Counted from the stretch's first letter, positions 32,357 to 44,555 are shown. The stretch is DNA of 64,000 bases from Pinus tabuliformis (GCA_031772625.1 CM062815.1:916948979-917012978), one strand, 5' to 3'. The notes: generated from the letters alone by a model not told the origin. Program-made: numbers and translations.

Positions 32357-33453
32357 TGATGCAGTTGCATTAGGCCGAGCACATAAAAATGATAAGTTAT
32401 TAAAGTCAGACCAAGAGCCTAACAATGTGATGGATTGGTCACATGCCAAGGCTAGAACATTTTAAAGTTCATTTGTGAAAAGTTGTTGATATTTAGCTAA
32501 GATTAGTTAGGAATATCTAGTTAAAAGAAATTATTTTATAGTTAGTAGGTAGTTATGGATATGGGAAATTGGTTCACATCCATGAACTCATTTCTTGGAC
32601 AATTCCTTTTAGTTTTTGGACAGGAGGAACATTTTTGGGGCTGGAAGTTTTTGGGTTTGAGAGAGAGGTACATTGTTTTTTTTTTCTCTGTGGGAGATTG
32701 AAGGTAACTGAAAAACATTTTTTGGACCAATGTTTTTTTAGCAGCAAATTGAAATTTGTAAGTGTGTGTGAGACAATTATTTGGATACATTCTTGTGAGG
32801 TTTGTGAACCATAATATTAATATATGGAGATTAAAATTGATTTGGTCTTAAATTGTTGTGTTGAATGAGGAATTCATGCACTGTATTTTCTCTGTTATTT
32901 ACATTTAAATGAGAACCTGGAGAATCACATTTTGGTTAATATTATAATCCAACACTTTTTCACCCAAGATTGTGTATTGAAAATAGTCATTTACATTACA
33001 GATTCAAGAATACAGAGCACTATCTATCAAGCCAACAGAAGAAATAAATATTTATAAGGGAAAACTATCATCAAATTTGTGGGTCAATTTATGATCAAAG
33101 GAAGATGAAATTAGAAATTTTGGCATCTAGGTTTTTTGTAGAGTAGGGTCTCTTCAATAACTTGTGAACTATTTTTCAAAAATATCATTGGTTGGGGAGT
33201 TACGAATTGATATTTAAACTATGTTTTACTGACTGCGTAGTTGGGAAAAACGATTTGTTGTTCCCCTTGTATCAGCACTGTGGTTTGCCGAGATAGCAAT
33301 AGTTTGTTGTTCCCCTTGTATTAGCACTATGTTTTTGCTGAGATAACAATGATTTACTATTCCCCTTGTATCAACACTATGGTTTGCTGAGATAACAATG
33401 ATTTGTTGTTCTCCCTGTATTAGCATTGTGGTCTGTTGGGATAGAAGCCATCA
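32357..33453 (+). repeat. Element E 5' LTR
   Basis: 1097 bp, TGATGCAG...CCATCA, followed by the primer site. It contains four tandem copies of an approximately 50-bp unit near its end. Confidence 0.9.
33249..33444 (+). repeat. Tandem repeat in E 5' LTR (about 4 x 50 bp)
   Basis: Units start TTTGTTGTTCCCCTTGTAT and run to GAGATA(G/A)CAAT. They diverge from one another by several bases. The 3' LTR array at 37895-38120 is independently altered. Confidence 0.88.
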
Positions 33454-33458
33454 ACTTG

Positions 33459-33471
33459 TGGTATTAGAGCC
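33459..33471 (+). other. Element E primer-binding site (tRNA-Met)
   Basis: TGGTATTAGAGCC, one base from the canonical TGGTATCAGAGCC complementary to initiator tRNA-Met, five bases after the LTR. Confidence 0.85.
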
Positions 33472-33519
33472 TTAACGTTTTTGGTCTCTACAATATAGAG
33501 AGATAAATAGGTGAGTAGG

Positions 33520-34545
33520 AAGGGCACAAGGTCATGGAGGTAGACCCGCAGGTAATGAAGAACTTTGGGAAGAGATAAGGAGATTGGAAGTTCTGTTAGA
33601 AGCCATGGAAGTAGGGAGACATCGAGACCCTAAAAGTGGAGTTGTTAGTGAGTCCGAAGAGGAAGTTGAAGAAGAAGGAGCAACACCTCATGAAGAAGCT
33701 GCTGAGATTAAGTTGTTGAAAGTAGTATTGGGCTCAAGTTCAAGGCTAAAGCCTGAAATCTCTATTTACGATGACAGTTTGAAAAATGAGAATCTACTAG
33801 ATTGGATCAGTGAGATGGAAAAGTATTTTGAGTATGAGGAAATTGGAAAGGATAAAAGAGTCAAGTTTGTTGTGATAAGGTTGAAAGGCCATGCTGCACT
33901 ATGGTAGGACAATGTATAGGCTGAAAGAAGGAAGAAGGACAAACCATTGATCAAGAATTGGGATAGAATGGTGGTGAAGATGAAGAGTAAGTTCTTGTTG
34001 AAGAATTACGAGCTAAATCTTTACAAATAGATGCAAAATCTTAAACAAAATATAATGATAATGAGGGACTACACTGAAGAGTTCTACAAGGTGAATTTGA
34101 GAGTAGACTATGTAGAAGATACCCCAAAGAAGACAACAAGGTATATCAATGGTTTGAGGTTAGATATCCAAGATGAAATAAACATACTTTCTCCAAGGAC
34201 AATAGAGGAAGCATACTAGTGCGCCTTGAAGGAAGAAGAAAATATAGCTAGGAAGAAAAGCTCTGGCAGAGGACGTGGTTTTTTGAAAGGGAAAGGATAG
34301 ACAAATGGAAGAGGAAAGTTTCTTGCACAAAAGAATGATGAAGGCAACTCAAATCAGCAAGGGCAGTCAGAGAAGGAAGGTGGCAGTAGAGGATGAAGAC
34401 CTTACCATAGAGGTAGAGGTAGAGGAAGAGGGGGAGAGACTACCTACCGATGTTACAGATGTAACAAATTGGGTCACCGATCTTTTTAATGTCTTGAGAA
34501 TGACCATACAGGACAATTAGGTGAATACATAGCTTAAACCGAGGC
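33520..34545 (+). pseudogene. Element E gag
   Basis: The N-terminal acidic coiled segment (EEEVEEEG) leads to a retrotrans-gag domain: ISIYDDSLKNENLLDWISEMEKYFEYEE, KFVVIRLKGHAALW then a stop in place of Trp, and later MVVKMKSKFLLKNY. A Gly/Arg-rich basic tail (GRGRGRGG) and a CX2CX4HX4C knuckle (CYRCNKLGHRS, 34453-34495) follow. The last Cys region is interrupted by a stop. Several TAG stops occur at former Trp or Gln codons. It is the Gag of chromoviruses, forming the virus-like particle. Confidence 0.82.
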
Positions 34546-35160
34546 AGAAGAGGAAAACATACTTGAGGTAGAGAATGTGCTAGAGACTGGAGAGGTGTTG
34601 ATGATGCACAAAGTCCTGTTAAAACCAATAAAGGAGACTGCTAAACCAGTCCAAAGGAAATCCTTATTGAAGAAAATGTGTAGGGCAGAAGGCAAATGCT
34701 GCAAATTGGTGATTGATAGCGGAAGTATAGACAATCTAGTCTCCCAAGAAATGGTGGAAAAATTGGGATTGAAAAAGATTAAGCACCCCAAACCTTATAA
34801 GGTATCGTGGTTGCAAAAAGGACACCAATTTTTGGTGCATGAACAAAGTGAAGTTGAGTTTCAGATAGGCAGGTATAAAGACAAGGTGCTTTGTGACATA
34901 ATGCCAATGGATGTTTGTCACATTATTTTGGGTTGCCCATGGTAGTTTGATAGGAAGGTGACACATGATGGAGAGAGTCATTTTTATAAGTTTGAAAAGG
35001 AGGGAATGAAGCACACTCTTCTACCATTGAAAGAGGAAGGTACAACTGAAACAAGCATCCCAAAAGCACTGCTACTTAGTGGAAAGGAATTTCTACAACA
35101 TCTGGAAGAAGAAGGTAAGCTATGTAGTGGTTTGCAAGCTAAAGGTAGTACTTTTGCACA
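34546..35160 (+). pseudogene. Element E aspartic protease
   Basis: CCKLVIDSGSIDNLVS gives the D-S-G active site near 34720. It is followed by a QKGHQFLVHEQSEVEFQIGRY-type strand, and DVCHIILGCPW near 34915 corresponds to the second conserved flap/LLGRPW region. One stop after CPW. Processes Gag-Pol. Confidence 0.82.
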
Positions 35161-36160
35161 CTGAAATTGTAGATTTACCTATTGAAGTTCAAGAGTTGTT
35201 GAATGAGTTTCATGATATTGAGTTGATAAATTTCCAAGTGAATTGCCACCTAAAAGAAGCATTGGTCATCACATAAAATTAATACCCTGAGAAAGTCTTT
35301 CGAATAAGGATGCATATCGAACAACACCCAAAGAGAATAAGGAAGTGAGGAAGAAAGTCCAAGAATTTTTGGACAAATTACTAATAAGAGAAAGTTTGAG
35401 TTAGTGTGTTGTACCTATTTTTATTAATTCCAAATAAGGGTGGAGAATGGAGAATGTGCACTGACTTTAGAGAAATCAACAAGATCACCATTCGTTATAG
35501 GTTTCCATTGCCACAGATGGATGATATGATGGATTGCTTGGGTGGGGAAACTTACTTCTCGAAGATTGACCTGAAAAGAGGTTATCATCAAATTCGGATT
35601 AGAGAAGGAGACGAGTGGAAGACAACTTTAAAGACCAATGAAGGCTTGTATGAATGGATGGTCATTCCATTTGGCTTGTCAAATGCACCAAGTACCTTTA
35701 TGTGGCTGATGAATGAAACCTTGAAGGATTTCATTGGTAAGTTTGTCATTATTTACTTGGATGACATTTTAATTTTTAGTCAAACTAAAGAAGAGCAGTT
35801 AAGAAATTTGAAGTACGTTTTAGAGATATTGTAATAAGAAACACTATTTATTAACATGAAGAAGTGTTCTTATGAAAAGTGAGCTTGTATACTTGAGTTT
35901 TTTCATTTCTAAGGATGGCTTGAAAATGGATCCGGAGAAGATAGAGGAAATCGTAAATTGGCCCTCACCTAAGAATATTTTTGAGGTGAGAAGTTTTCAT
36001 GGCTTAGCCAGCTTCTACATAAAATTTATTAGGAATTTTAGTGGCATTTGTGAACCTATCGTTAACACCATCAACAAGAATAGGGAGCCATTTTATAGGA
36101 CATTAGCAACATATTTTTTTTTAACTATTGAAGAAGAAGATCACTCAGAAGCTCGTGTTG
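35161..36160 (+). pseudogene. Element E reverse transcriptase
   Basis: Linker with ELLNEFHDI, then a frame-shifted start. The RT core from 35406 has [62 protein letters not shown] and the catalytic [11 protein letters not shown] at about 35745. After stops near 35832 the thumb follows in 35872-36100 (DPEKIEEIVNWPSP, FHGLASFYIKFIRNFS). A well preserved chromovirus-type RT. Confidence 0.88.
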
Positions 36161-36237
36161 AAGTTGCCAGACTTCAATCAACACTTTCAAGTGAGATGTG
36201 ATGCTAGTGGGACAACCATTGGAGCTGTCAATTAGCC
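36161..36237 (+). pseudogene. Element E RNase H stub
   Basis: HFQVRCDASGTTIGAV marks the first strand and first catalytic Asp of RNase H. Sequence then jumps directly to the segment that precedes integrase. About 110 residues of RNase H are missing. Confidence 0.7.
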
Positions 36238-36625
36238 TTGAGTAGGAGATGCTTAATCATGCAGGAAAGTCAAATACAAATTTTAGGCTTTGATTATTTG
36301 AAGGACTTATATGACATTGATGTTGATTTTAAAGAAGCTTTTGCAGTGTCTAAAAATCAAGTCAATAGGGATGATAGTCCATGCAAAGAGTTTATGTTGC
36401 AGGATGGGCTATTTTTCAAGAACAATCAACTATGTATTCCCAATTTCTCAATGAGGGATAAATTGGTCCAAGAAAATCATGACGGCGCGTTGGATGGATA
36501 CTTTGGTGTTGAAAAAACACTTGGGTAGATGAGTCACTTCTATTTTTGGTGTAAGATGAAGGTAGATTTACAAAGGTACGTGAGTAAGTGTAGGGTATGT
36601 CAACATGTGAAAATGAAGAGGGTAG
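36238..36625 (+). pseudogene. Element E integrase zinc domain only
   Basis: GFDYLKDLYDIDVDF, then LFFKNNQLCIPN, ENHDGALDGYFGVEKTLG and CRVCQHVK give the HHCC zinc-binding module. The next residues are already the post-core MKRVGPCNI segment. The catalytic DDE core (roughly 200 residues) is deleted, so this protein could not integrate DNA. Confidence 0.8.
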
Positions 36626-37002
36626 GACCTTGTAATATACACCTCAAGTTTTCAACAAATGATTATGAGCTAGAGTTACCTCCAGGAATTGGCATTTCAC
36701 CCATTTTTAATGTAGCAGATTTATATCCCTACATTGTTGGTGACGCAGATCAAGCTTCTGTGAACCTTCACCAGAATGAAGGAAAGGAACAACAATGGCT
36801 GAAGAAAATGCCTATGGAAAAGAGTTTAGAGGTTGAACAGATTTTGGATACATGTGTTGCCAAGAAGACCAGAAGGAAGGAATACTTGGAATATCTTGTG
36901 AAGTTGAAAGACTGTCCTATGGAGGATTCTACTTGGATGGATGAAGCAACACTACAAAAAGCAGGTCATTCTTTAGAAGATCTTATGAAGAGGAGCTCAT
37001 AA
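36626..37002 (+). pseudogene. Element E integrase C-terminus with chromodomain
   Basis: GISPIFNVADLYPY near 36690 is the conserved post-core segment. An acidic linker and then a chromodomain-like block follow at 36860-36985: EYLEYLVKLKDCPMEDSTWM...ATL. The aromatic and W-M-E-type spacing fits a plant chromovirus chromodomain, which directs integration to heterochromatin. One of its expected aromatic positions (K-W-K) reads K-L-K. Confidence 0.8.
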
Positions 37003-37023
37003 AATTTTATTTCTTGGAGAGTC
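37003..37023 (+). other. Element E polypurine-like tract
   Basis: CTTGGAGAGTC precedes the 3' LTR. Weakly purine-rich, assigned by position. Confidence 0.45.
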
Positions 37024-38129
37024 TGATGCAGGTGCATTAGGCCAAGCACATAAAAATGATAAGTTATTAAAGTCAGAGAAGGAACCTAACAATGTGATGA
37101 ATTGGTCACATGCCAAGGCTAGAACACTTTAAATTTTTTTTGTGAATTTTTTTTGATATTTAGCTCGGAGTAGTTAGGAATATCTAGTTATTAGGTAGTT
37201 AGTGCTAAGGGAAATTGGTTCACATCCATGAAATCATTTCTTGGATAGTGGCTTTTAGTTTTTGGCGAGGAGGAACATTTTTGGGGCTGGAAGTTTTTGG
37301 GTTTTAGAGAGAGGTACATTATTTCCTTTTCTCTGTGGGAGATTGAAGTTAACTGAACAACATTTCTTAGACCAGTGTTTTTTATCAGCAAATCAAAATT
37401 TGTAAGTGTGTGTGAGACAATTATTTTCATACGTGCTTGTGAGGTTTGTGAACCGTAATATTAATATCTAGAGATTGAAATTGATTTGGTCTTTAAATTG
37501 TCGTGTGGAATGATGAATTCATGCACTATATTTTATTTTTTATTCATATTTAAATGAGGACACGGAGAATCACATTTCAGTTAATATTTTAATCCAGTGG
37601 TTTTGCACCCAAGATTGTGTATTGGAAAGAGTTATTTACATTACAGACTCAAGAATACAAAGCACTCTGTATCAAGCCAACAAAAGAAAGAAAAAATTGT
37701 AAGGGAAAACCATCATCAAATTTGCAGGTCAATTTCTGATCAAAGGAAGAAGAAATTCAAAATTCTGGCATCTTTGTTTTGTGCAAAGCATGGTCTATTT
37801 GGAAACTTGTGAGCGATTTTCCAAAAGGATCCTTGGTTGGAAGTTACGAATGGATCTTTAAATTTTGTTTTTACAAACTGCGTGGCTAGGAAAAGTAATT
37901 TGTTGTTCCCCCTGTATCAGCATTTTGGTTTATCAACATCATGGTTTGCTGAGATAGCAATGATTCGTTGTTCCCCCTGTATCAGCATTTTGGTTTATCA
38001 ACATCATGGTTTGTTGAGATAGCAATGATTCGTTGTTCCCCCTATATCATCATTGTGGTTTGCTGAGATAGAAAAGATTTGTTGTTCTCCCTCTATCAGT
38101 GCTATGGTCTACTGAGATAGAAACCATCA
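37024..38129 (+). repeat. Element E 3' LTR
   Basis: 1106 bp, TGATGCAGG...CCATCA, pairs with 32357-33453. It carries its own version of the tandem array. Confidence 0.9.
37895..38120 (+). repeat. Tandem repeat in E 3' LTR
   Basis: Four units of the same family as in the 5' LTR. The first two contain an extra segment with TTTATCAACATCATGG, so the arrays changed separately after insertion. Confidence 0.85.
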
Positions 38130-39842
38130 CTTGGACACTTAAGAGTTTTCTTGGAGCACTTCAACATTGGACCAAGAAAAGAAAATAAGGAAATAGGAAG
38201 CAAATTTAAAGTAAGGAAGAGTAGGATCTAGCAGCTACATTGGGATTATTTTCAGGTGTTGATTTGCATTTGTGATTTCCCTGCTATATTTAACATGCAT
38301 GGTTATGCATGCGTGTTCTTAGTTCTCTTGTTTGTGGGGGCAAGGGTTTTTCCAAGTGTGGCAGTGTTTTTCAGCCTAGCCTTTCCATTTCTAGATAGCC
38401 ATGGCATGGTGGGTTATTTTGTATGTGGTTGAGTTGGATTTCTGGATGGAATTGAAGATGAGTGGGGTGGTCTGTGGATTATTCACAAGGCCTAAGAATC
38501 CTATGATGGGATACATGGTAAAGACTGAATGTGAACACCTCCATTGAGCCTAAGAATTGCTTGACCTGTGAATGGTGGGATACACAATAAAAATAAGTGG
38601 TGAGTATTATTGATTAAGCCTAGGAATCCCAGGATGGGATACATGGTAAATCCTAGAGGGTGGAGACTTTGTAGGGCTAGGAATCTCTTGTCTAGTAATG
38701 GCGGGATACATGGTAAATCTAATAGGTTAGGATAGACAAATCCCTAATAGTGTAGGTGGAGAGATTCGATGGAATCCATGATTAGTTTTTGGCCTGGTGA
38801 TCTAGTGAGGATTGCAATAAAGCTTGGTATTATATGTTTATTGTTTATGGAGTAGTGATCCAGTGGGGATTATGGTAAGGCCTAATTCTATTGTTAAGGG
38901 TGAGGTGGTGTAGCATCCAGAAGCCCTCATTGATTTTGGTTATGAGTCCCACATACATGCTTGGAATATGGAATGTGGGATTAGCCAATCTATGGTTGGG
39001 TGGTACATGAGAGTCTCGAGCCTGGTTGGAATAATATTAATAAGCACTATTTCTCCTTGGTATTTTATAAGAAATTGTATTGGTTCATATGAGGCATTTA
39101 TGGATGATGTATCCTTGTTATTTCTGTTGGTTATATGATGGTTATGAACATGTTTTATGATAGTGATGATATATGGATCTAATCATGTTTTGATTTTTAA
39201 ATGAATGTACAATGAATATATGACCTAATAGATGCTAATGAATCTAATGTGATAAATCATCAATGCTTCTTAGCAATTCTGAAATAAGTATGAGAGTCTT
39301 ATGCTCAGATCTATTGTTATGACATATAGAATGCATATTTGTGACATGTTTGACGAAATGTATACCATGGTTAGTAGGGGTCCAACCAAGTATTTGTATT
39401 TGTATCATTATTTTGATGTTACTTTTCATTCCTGAAAGTTTCATGGAGTTCTAGGTAGTGGCTTGAGTCTTGGCCCTGAAAAAGTGGCACAAAATCTGGG
39501 GTCGCAAGCTCAAAACTACTTGGAAAAAGACCCCAGTTGCTTGTATGCCCATGATATGAGAGCGACTAGAGGGAACTTGTCGCATGGATGCCCATGTCAT
39601 GGGAGTGACCGAGGGTCTATGGCAATGAAGTGTCAAGTTTTCTCAGGGCTTTATCACTTGGAAGCATTGATTGGCTCTTATAGATCCTATGAAAAGTGCA
39701 AAAGGTCAGGTTGGTTGTGTTGAGTTGGTTCCACTTCCTTAATTGTATATGGGGAGTTGACTCAAATTGTAGTAGTCCCTTGCCACATGTTTACCCCAGC
39801 GAACCGATTAACGTAGGTAAATGTGGGAGGACGGTGGTTACA
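38130..39842 (+). repeat. Element F 5' LTR (right part)
   Basis: A gene-free, repeat-rich stretch that ends at a TACA edge just before a tRNA-Met primer site. The upstream edge is hidden by element E. It contains degenerate tandem units (38490-38720) and a second short duplication near 39540-39610. LTR identity rests on the primer site and plus-oriented gag-pol downstream. Confidence 0.5.
38490..38720 (+). repeat. Degenerate tandem repeat, GGGATACATGGTAAA units
   Basis: Four imperfect units of about 60-75 bp share CCTA(A/G)GAATC and (T/C)GGGATACA(T/C)(G/A)(G/A)TAAA. Confidence 0.75.
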
Positions 39843-39845
39843 AAG

Positions 39846-39858
39846 TGGTATCAGAGCA
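39846..39858 (+). other. Element F primer-binding site (tRNA-Met)
   Basis: TGGTATCAGAGCA: the first 12 bases match the canonical initiator-tRNA-Met complement exactly. Confidence 0.85.
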
Positions 39859-40221
39859 TGGTTCACCCCTTGGACTAGATGGGCAGTGTGTGTTGGTCAT
39901 GCATTCATGTTGGTTGAAATGTGTTACTTATACTTGTGGTCTATGTGTTTATTGCATATACATGGTGTTGGTCATGGTTGCAGTGATGTCTCCATGTGAA
40001 AGTGGACAATTTGTTGTTGGATGTGTTTATCATGAGTATAGGTCATTTATGCATTGGTTAGGCATGTTAGTGTTTGAATGTATCATGTATGCATGCATGT
40101 CATCCATATGTTGATTATGCATACATTGATATGGGTGTAGTTGTCATGCATGAGGTCATGATGTGTGGTTAACATGGTCATGCATTGATGACTGAAATAT
40201 GGTTATGATGATATCTATATG

Positions 40222-40224
<3 letters not shown>

Positions 40225-40294
<70 letters not shown>
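40225..40294. repeat. AT dinucleotide microsatellite
   Basis: About 34 uninterrupted AT units in F's leader. Confidence 0.95.
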
Positions 40295-40297
<3 letters not shown>

Positions 40298-40879
40298 TAA
40301 TTTGGTTGGTATTGTAGACGAGATATCCTTCCCTAAACTACACTGAGGTATGTTGGTTTATTTATATTTTGGTTTGGATGACATGGTATGATTTACAAGA
40401 AGAAAACAACAAATATGACTAGAGAGATGGTAGACTATAGTTCCTGAGACTCTCCCTATGGATCAGATGAGCAATGTGGTGTTGGGCATTCTTCTGACTT
40501 AGCAGACACATTGAGAAGCTTGAAGGAAGAATTAAGGAGTTGCAAGGTAGATAATGATAGAATCATGCAGGCACAAGAGAAACAAGCAGAAGTCAATGCA
40601 ATAATCCTTCAAAGTTTGTCAGGCTTATGGAGACAGGAACCACTTTGGATCAGCCATGGATAGGAGAATAGGAAAAATGGGGCAAATGACAGTAGATATC
40701 ATGGTGAGCACATGTCAGAAAGGGATGACATGATTAGATCATGGTGGGCACAGGTCAGAAAGGTATGACATGATTAGATATGGCAGGTTCTTGGATACTC
40801 TAGATTAGAGAGGTTATGGAAAAAGGTACTATTCTAGTTCTGGTTCTGACATGGACTATTATCGTGATCGTTATCATCC

Positions 40880-41740
40880 TTACAAAATGAGTGAAAGGAT
40901 ATATTTTCTGGATGATTTTAAGAAATATTAGCCACATAACTTTGATGGAGATTTGAAGAAGTCAGAAGATGCAGAGGCTCAGTTTCTTGGGATGAAGAAC
41001 TTGTTTAAGTTTCATAATGACATAGATAATATGAAGGTCAGAGTAGCTATATTCAACCTAAAAGGTAAAGCAAACATCTGGTGGGAATATGTGAAGTGGG
41101 TCAAAGACATCAAGACAAAAGAGTTGAGTTGGCATGAATTCAAGAGACTTTTCAAGAAGAAGTACTTGTCGAAGAGGTACTACAACAACAAAGCTGAGGA
41201 ATTCTATGAGCTAAAAATGGGAATGATGATAGATGAGGAGTATATGACTAAGTTCCTAGAGATATTGAGGTATGTACCGTATCTTAAAGATGAAAAGACT
41301 AAAGTTTAAATACTTTTCAGCATATTCCCATTAACATTAAGGATCAGATTGAGTATGATGAGCCTTAGTCATTGGAGGAAGTTATTGGGAAATTGAAGCA
41401 TTGTTATGAGACATAAAAACATAAGATAGAATCTCATCAAGGTTAGAAAGGGAAAGAAAAATCTAAAGGTAAATGGTAGCCAAAAAGAACAAGGCCACAT
41501 AATGAAGAAGAGAAAAATAATGCTGCACCATACAAGAAGTTAAACGTATCTAGATAGGGAAATGGGTCACAACAACAGAATAGAGGTGATGTTACCAGAC
41601 AGTTCGAGTGTTGGATATGTGGTAAAGATCATATCAAGAGAGATTGTTCGCAGTTTCAGGGTGGTAGGCCTTATATTTACAGTGCACAGGAGGCACAGAC
41701 TATTGGGGATTTCGGGAAGAGCATTCCTCGTATCTATGTA
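40880..41740 (+). pseudogene. Element F gag
   Basis: The retrotrans-gag core has FNLKGKANIWWEYVKWVKD, LSWHEFKRLFKKKYLSKRYYN and EFYELKMGMM. A frameshift near 41310 is followed by IGKLKHCYE, a Lys-rich basic stretch and a zinc knuckle CWICGKDHIKRDC (41609-41647). Multiple stops. Upstream, Tyr/Arg/His-rich sequence near 40850 is probably the Gag N-terminus. Confidence 0.82.
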
Positions 41741-42055
41741 GTGCTAGATAACAAGAAAGAAGATCACTCAACATCTATCATTGAGATGGAAGGTAAGTTT
41801 TTTGATCAAATTGTTTCTATTTTGATTGACCCCAGATCTAACTATAATTACATTAGTCCTGACTTTGTGGATAAGTGTGTTTTGAATAAAGAAGTGCATG
41901 CGTACTCTTGGTTAGTATAGTTGGCTACAGGTACAAAGAAGAGAGTTCATCATTGGGTAAGTGCTTGTGCATTTGAACTGAATTGTATGCCTACATCAAC
42001 ACATTTGAATGTATTTTCGTTGGGAGCATATAGTATGTTTTTGGGTATGCACTAG
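41741..42055 (+). pseudogene. Element F aspartic protease
   Basis: VSILIDPRSNYNYISPDFV near 41815 aligns with the I-D-S/T-G-S-x-x-N-F-I active-site region. The Gly after Asp-x is replaced by Arg (D-P-R-S), so the active site is mutated. AYSMFLGMH near 42030 corresponds to the second-half ILGM-type motif. Two in-frame stops. Confidence 0.7.
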
Positions 42056-42407
42056 TTGTATATGCATAGGACTAATGTGGGATTTTATGACAAAGCCAGT
42101 GAATGCTTGGATAATGGAAAGCAAAGAATCTTACGTGGAGAGAAGAAGGTAACATCAGTTAGGATGGTGAAATCTATGCAGGTAAAGCACAATTGCAGAA
42201 AATGGTGTGCATTATTTATAGTACATATCTCTAGTGACAAAGGTAAGGAGGATGAGGATGCAGAGTTATTTAGCATGTACCCAGTTTTACAACTATTTCA
42301 ATATGTATTTTTAGCAGATATTTTAGATTTTCCACCTCACAGAGAAGTGTGCTTCTCCATTGAGTTGGTACTAGGGGAGCACCAACATCATAAGAACCTT
42401 ATAGGAT
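42056..42407 (+). pseudogene. Element F protease-RT linker
   Basis: An open 117-residue stretch reading MYMHRTNVGFYDK...FPPHREVCFSIELVLG. The last part (a FPPHREV block and an SIELVLG block) is the conserved pre-RT segment of Ty3/gypsy pol, where HREVDF is usual. Confidence 0.75.
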
Positions 42408-43125
42408 GAGCACTCCAAAGTTAGTAGAGTTAAATTTTCAGTTGAAAGAAATGCTTGACAAGGGATACATTAGGCCAAGTGTATCTCCTTGGGGTCCACC
42501 AATATTTCTTGTGAAGAAGAAGGATGGTACTCTCAAGTTATGCATTGTTTACATGTAGTTGAACAAGGTGACCATAAAGCAGGTATCCATTGTCGAGGAT
42601 TCATGACTTATTTGGTTAGTTGAAGGGAGCAACAGTGTTATCAAAGATTGATCTAATATCCAAATATCATCAAGTATGCATTAAAGAAGAGGACATCTAT
42701 AAGACAACTTTCCAGACTAGGTATGAGAATTATGAGTTTTGTTGTTTCATTTGTTTCACAAATTCTCGAGCTACCTTTATGTTCTTGATGAATAGTGTGT
42801 TGCATACTTATCTTGACAAGTTTGTTATTGTATTCATTGATGACATCTTGATATATTCTAAGAACGAGGAAGAGAATTTCGAGCATTTAGAAGCAATATT
42901 GTGATTATTCAGAGAGAATTAGTTGTATGCTAAAGTCAGTAAATGCAATTTCTTTCAGAAAAAGGTGCATTACTTAGGACATGTTGTTTCCAAGGAGGCA
43001 TAACAATGGATCCAGAGAAAATAAGGGCTATCATGGAGTTGGAAGATTCTAGAAATGTGGAAGAGGTAAGATCATTTATAGGGTTAGCAGGTTATTATAG
43101 GAGGTTCATCAATAAATTCTCCTAG
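42408..43125 (+). pseudogene. Element F reverse transcriptase
   Basis: [18 protein letters not shown], then [37 protein letters not shown] and the catalytic VFIDDILIYS (about 42835). The thumb has [13 protein letters not shown] and [14 protein letters not shown] (to 43125). Stops at 42556, 42605 and 42902. A standard gypsy RT; the F-I-D-D box replaces Y-x-D-D. Confidence 0.87.
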
Positions 43126-43562
43126 ATTGCATATCCTATTGTGTTATTGTAGAGGTAAGGTAAGAAATTTGAATGGATGAGGAATGTGCATAAAATTTTG
43201 AGCAATTAAAGCAATTGTTGACAAATGATCAAGTGTTAAAGATTACAGATCTGAACAAAGATTTATTGGTGTGTATAGATTCTTTCAAGAGAGGACTTGG
43301 TGGAGTCCTTATGCAGGAGGGACATGTAGTGTGCTATGAGTCATAAAAATTGAATGAGCATGAGCAGGACTATCTGACTCATGATTTTGAGTTAGCAGTG
43401 GTCATCATGCATTGAAGATGTAGAGGCACTATCTTATTGGCAGGAGGTTTGTATTGGTGAGTGATCATAGTGTGTTGAGATACTTGTTTGACCAACCGAA
43501 TCTAAATGCCAGGAAATCTAAATAGTTGGTAATGATTAGTGAGTTTGACTTTGAGATCAGGT
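43126..43562 (+). pseudogene. Element F RNase H, truncated
   Basis: LLVCIDSFKRGLGGVLMQEGHVVCYES near 43265 gives the first strands, followed by LNEHEQDYLTHDFELAVV. After frame breaks, YLFDQPNLNAR- and MISEFDFEIR-type segments appear. Homology ends at a CACTA-type terminus, so integrase and the 3' LTR of F are missing from the window. Confidence 0.8.
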
Positions 43563-43565
43563 AAA

Positions 43566-44206
43566 CACTACAAGAAAAAAGAACATTGGTGAGGGTAGAA
43601 AAATGTCACCATAAGCTCATTGGTGATGGTTAAAAGAGTGTTCGTCACCAAAGGTGGCATCGATAAAGTATAATTGTTGTGGTGAAATTCAAGGTCTATC
43701 ACCAATAATGATTTATAATGATGGATAGTGACTGTCACCATTTCATATGGTAAATGGTGATATACCTTAGCCTCTATCACCAAAAAATTGAATGTCACTA
43801 GGTGGCACTGCCAAAAGTATAGGTGTTGTGGTGATGTTCAAGGTTTGTCACCAATAATGATTATAGTGATGGATAGTGACAATTACCATTTCATATGAAC
43901 AACAATGATTTATTGTGATGGACCTTTCATGGACTTCTCTCTCTCTATATATATATGGTGATGTTCATTGACAATCACCATTTCATATTTTAGTGAGGGC
44001 CGAAAAATGTCACCATAAGCTCATTAGTGACAGTCAAAAGAGCCTCTGTCATAAAAAAATGAGCTTTACCAAAGGCCCAAGAGGTTTCATGGTGACATTC
44101 AAGGTCTGTCATGAATAATGATTATAATGACAAATAGTGATTGTCACCATTTCATATGAATAATAGATATTTATGGTAATGGAACTTTCATGGCTGTCAC
44201 TATATA

Positions 44207-44265
<59 letters not shown>

Positions 44266-44341
44266 ATAGATATAGATATATATATATATATAGATATAGA
44301 TATATATACATATAGATATATATACATATAGATATATATAC

Positions 44342-44373
<32 letters not shown>

Positions 44374-44381
44374 CTATACAC

Positions 44382-44412
<31 letters not shown>

Positions 44413-44490
44413 AATACATATATATATACATACATACATACATACATACATACATACATACATACATACATACATACATACATACATACA

Positions 44491-44555
<65 letters not shown>

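Larger units (their letters stand above)
32357..38129 (+). mobile_element. Element E: chromovirus (Ty3/gypsy) with internal deletions
   Basis: LTRs are 32357-33453 and 37024-38129. Flanks are CTAGG and CTTGG (one mismatch). It has a tRNA-Met primer site, gag, protease, RT, a stub of RNase H, the integrase zinc domain and a C-terminal chromodomain. LTRs differ at about 10% of positions in the first 80 bases. RNase H body and integrase core are missing, so E is non-autonomous and broken. Confidence 0.9.

Noticed and set aside
33226-33444. Regularly spaced repeat resembling a CRISPR array
   Set aside because: Units are contiguous tandem repeats inside a retrotransposon LTR in plant DNA, with no unique spacers.
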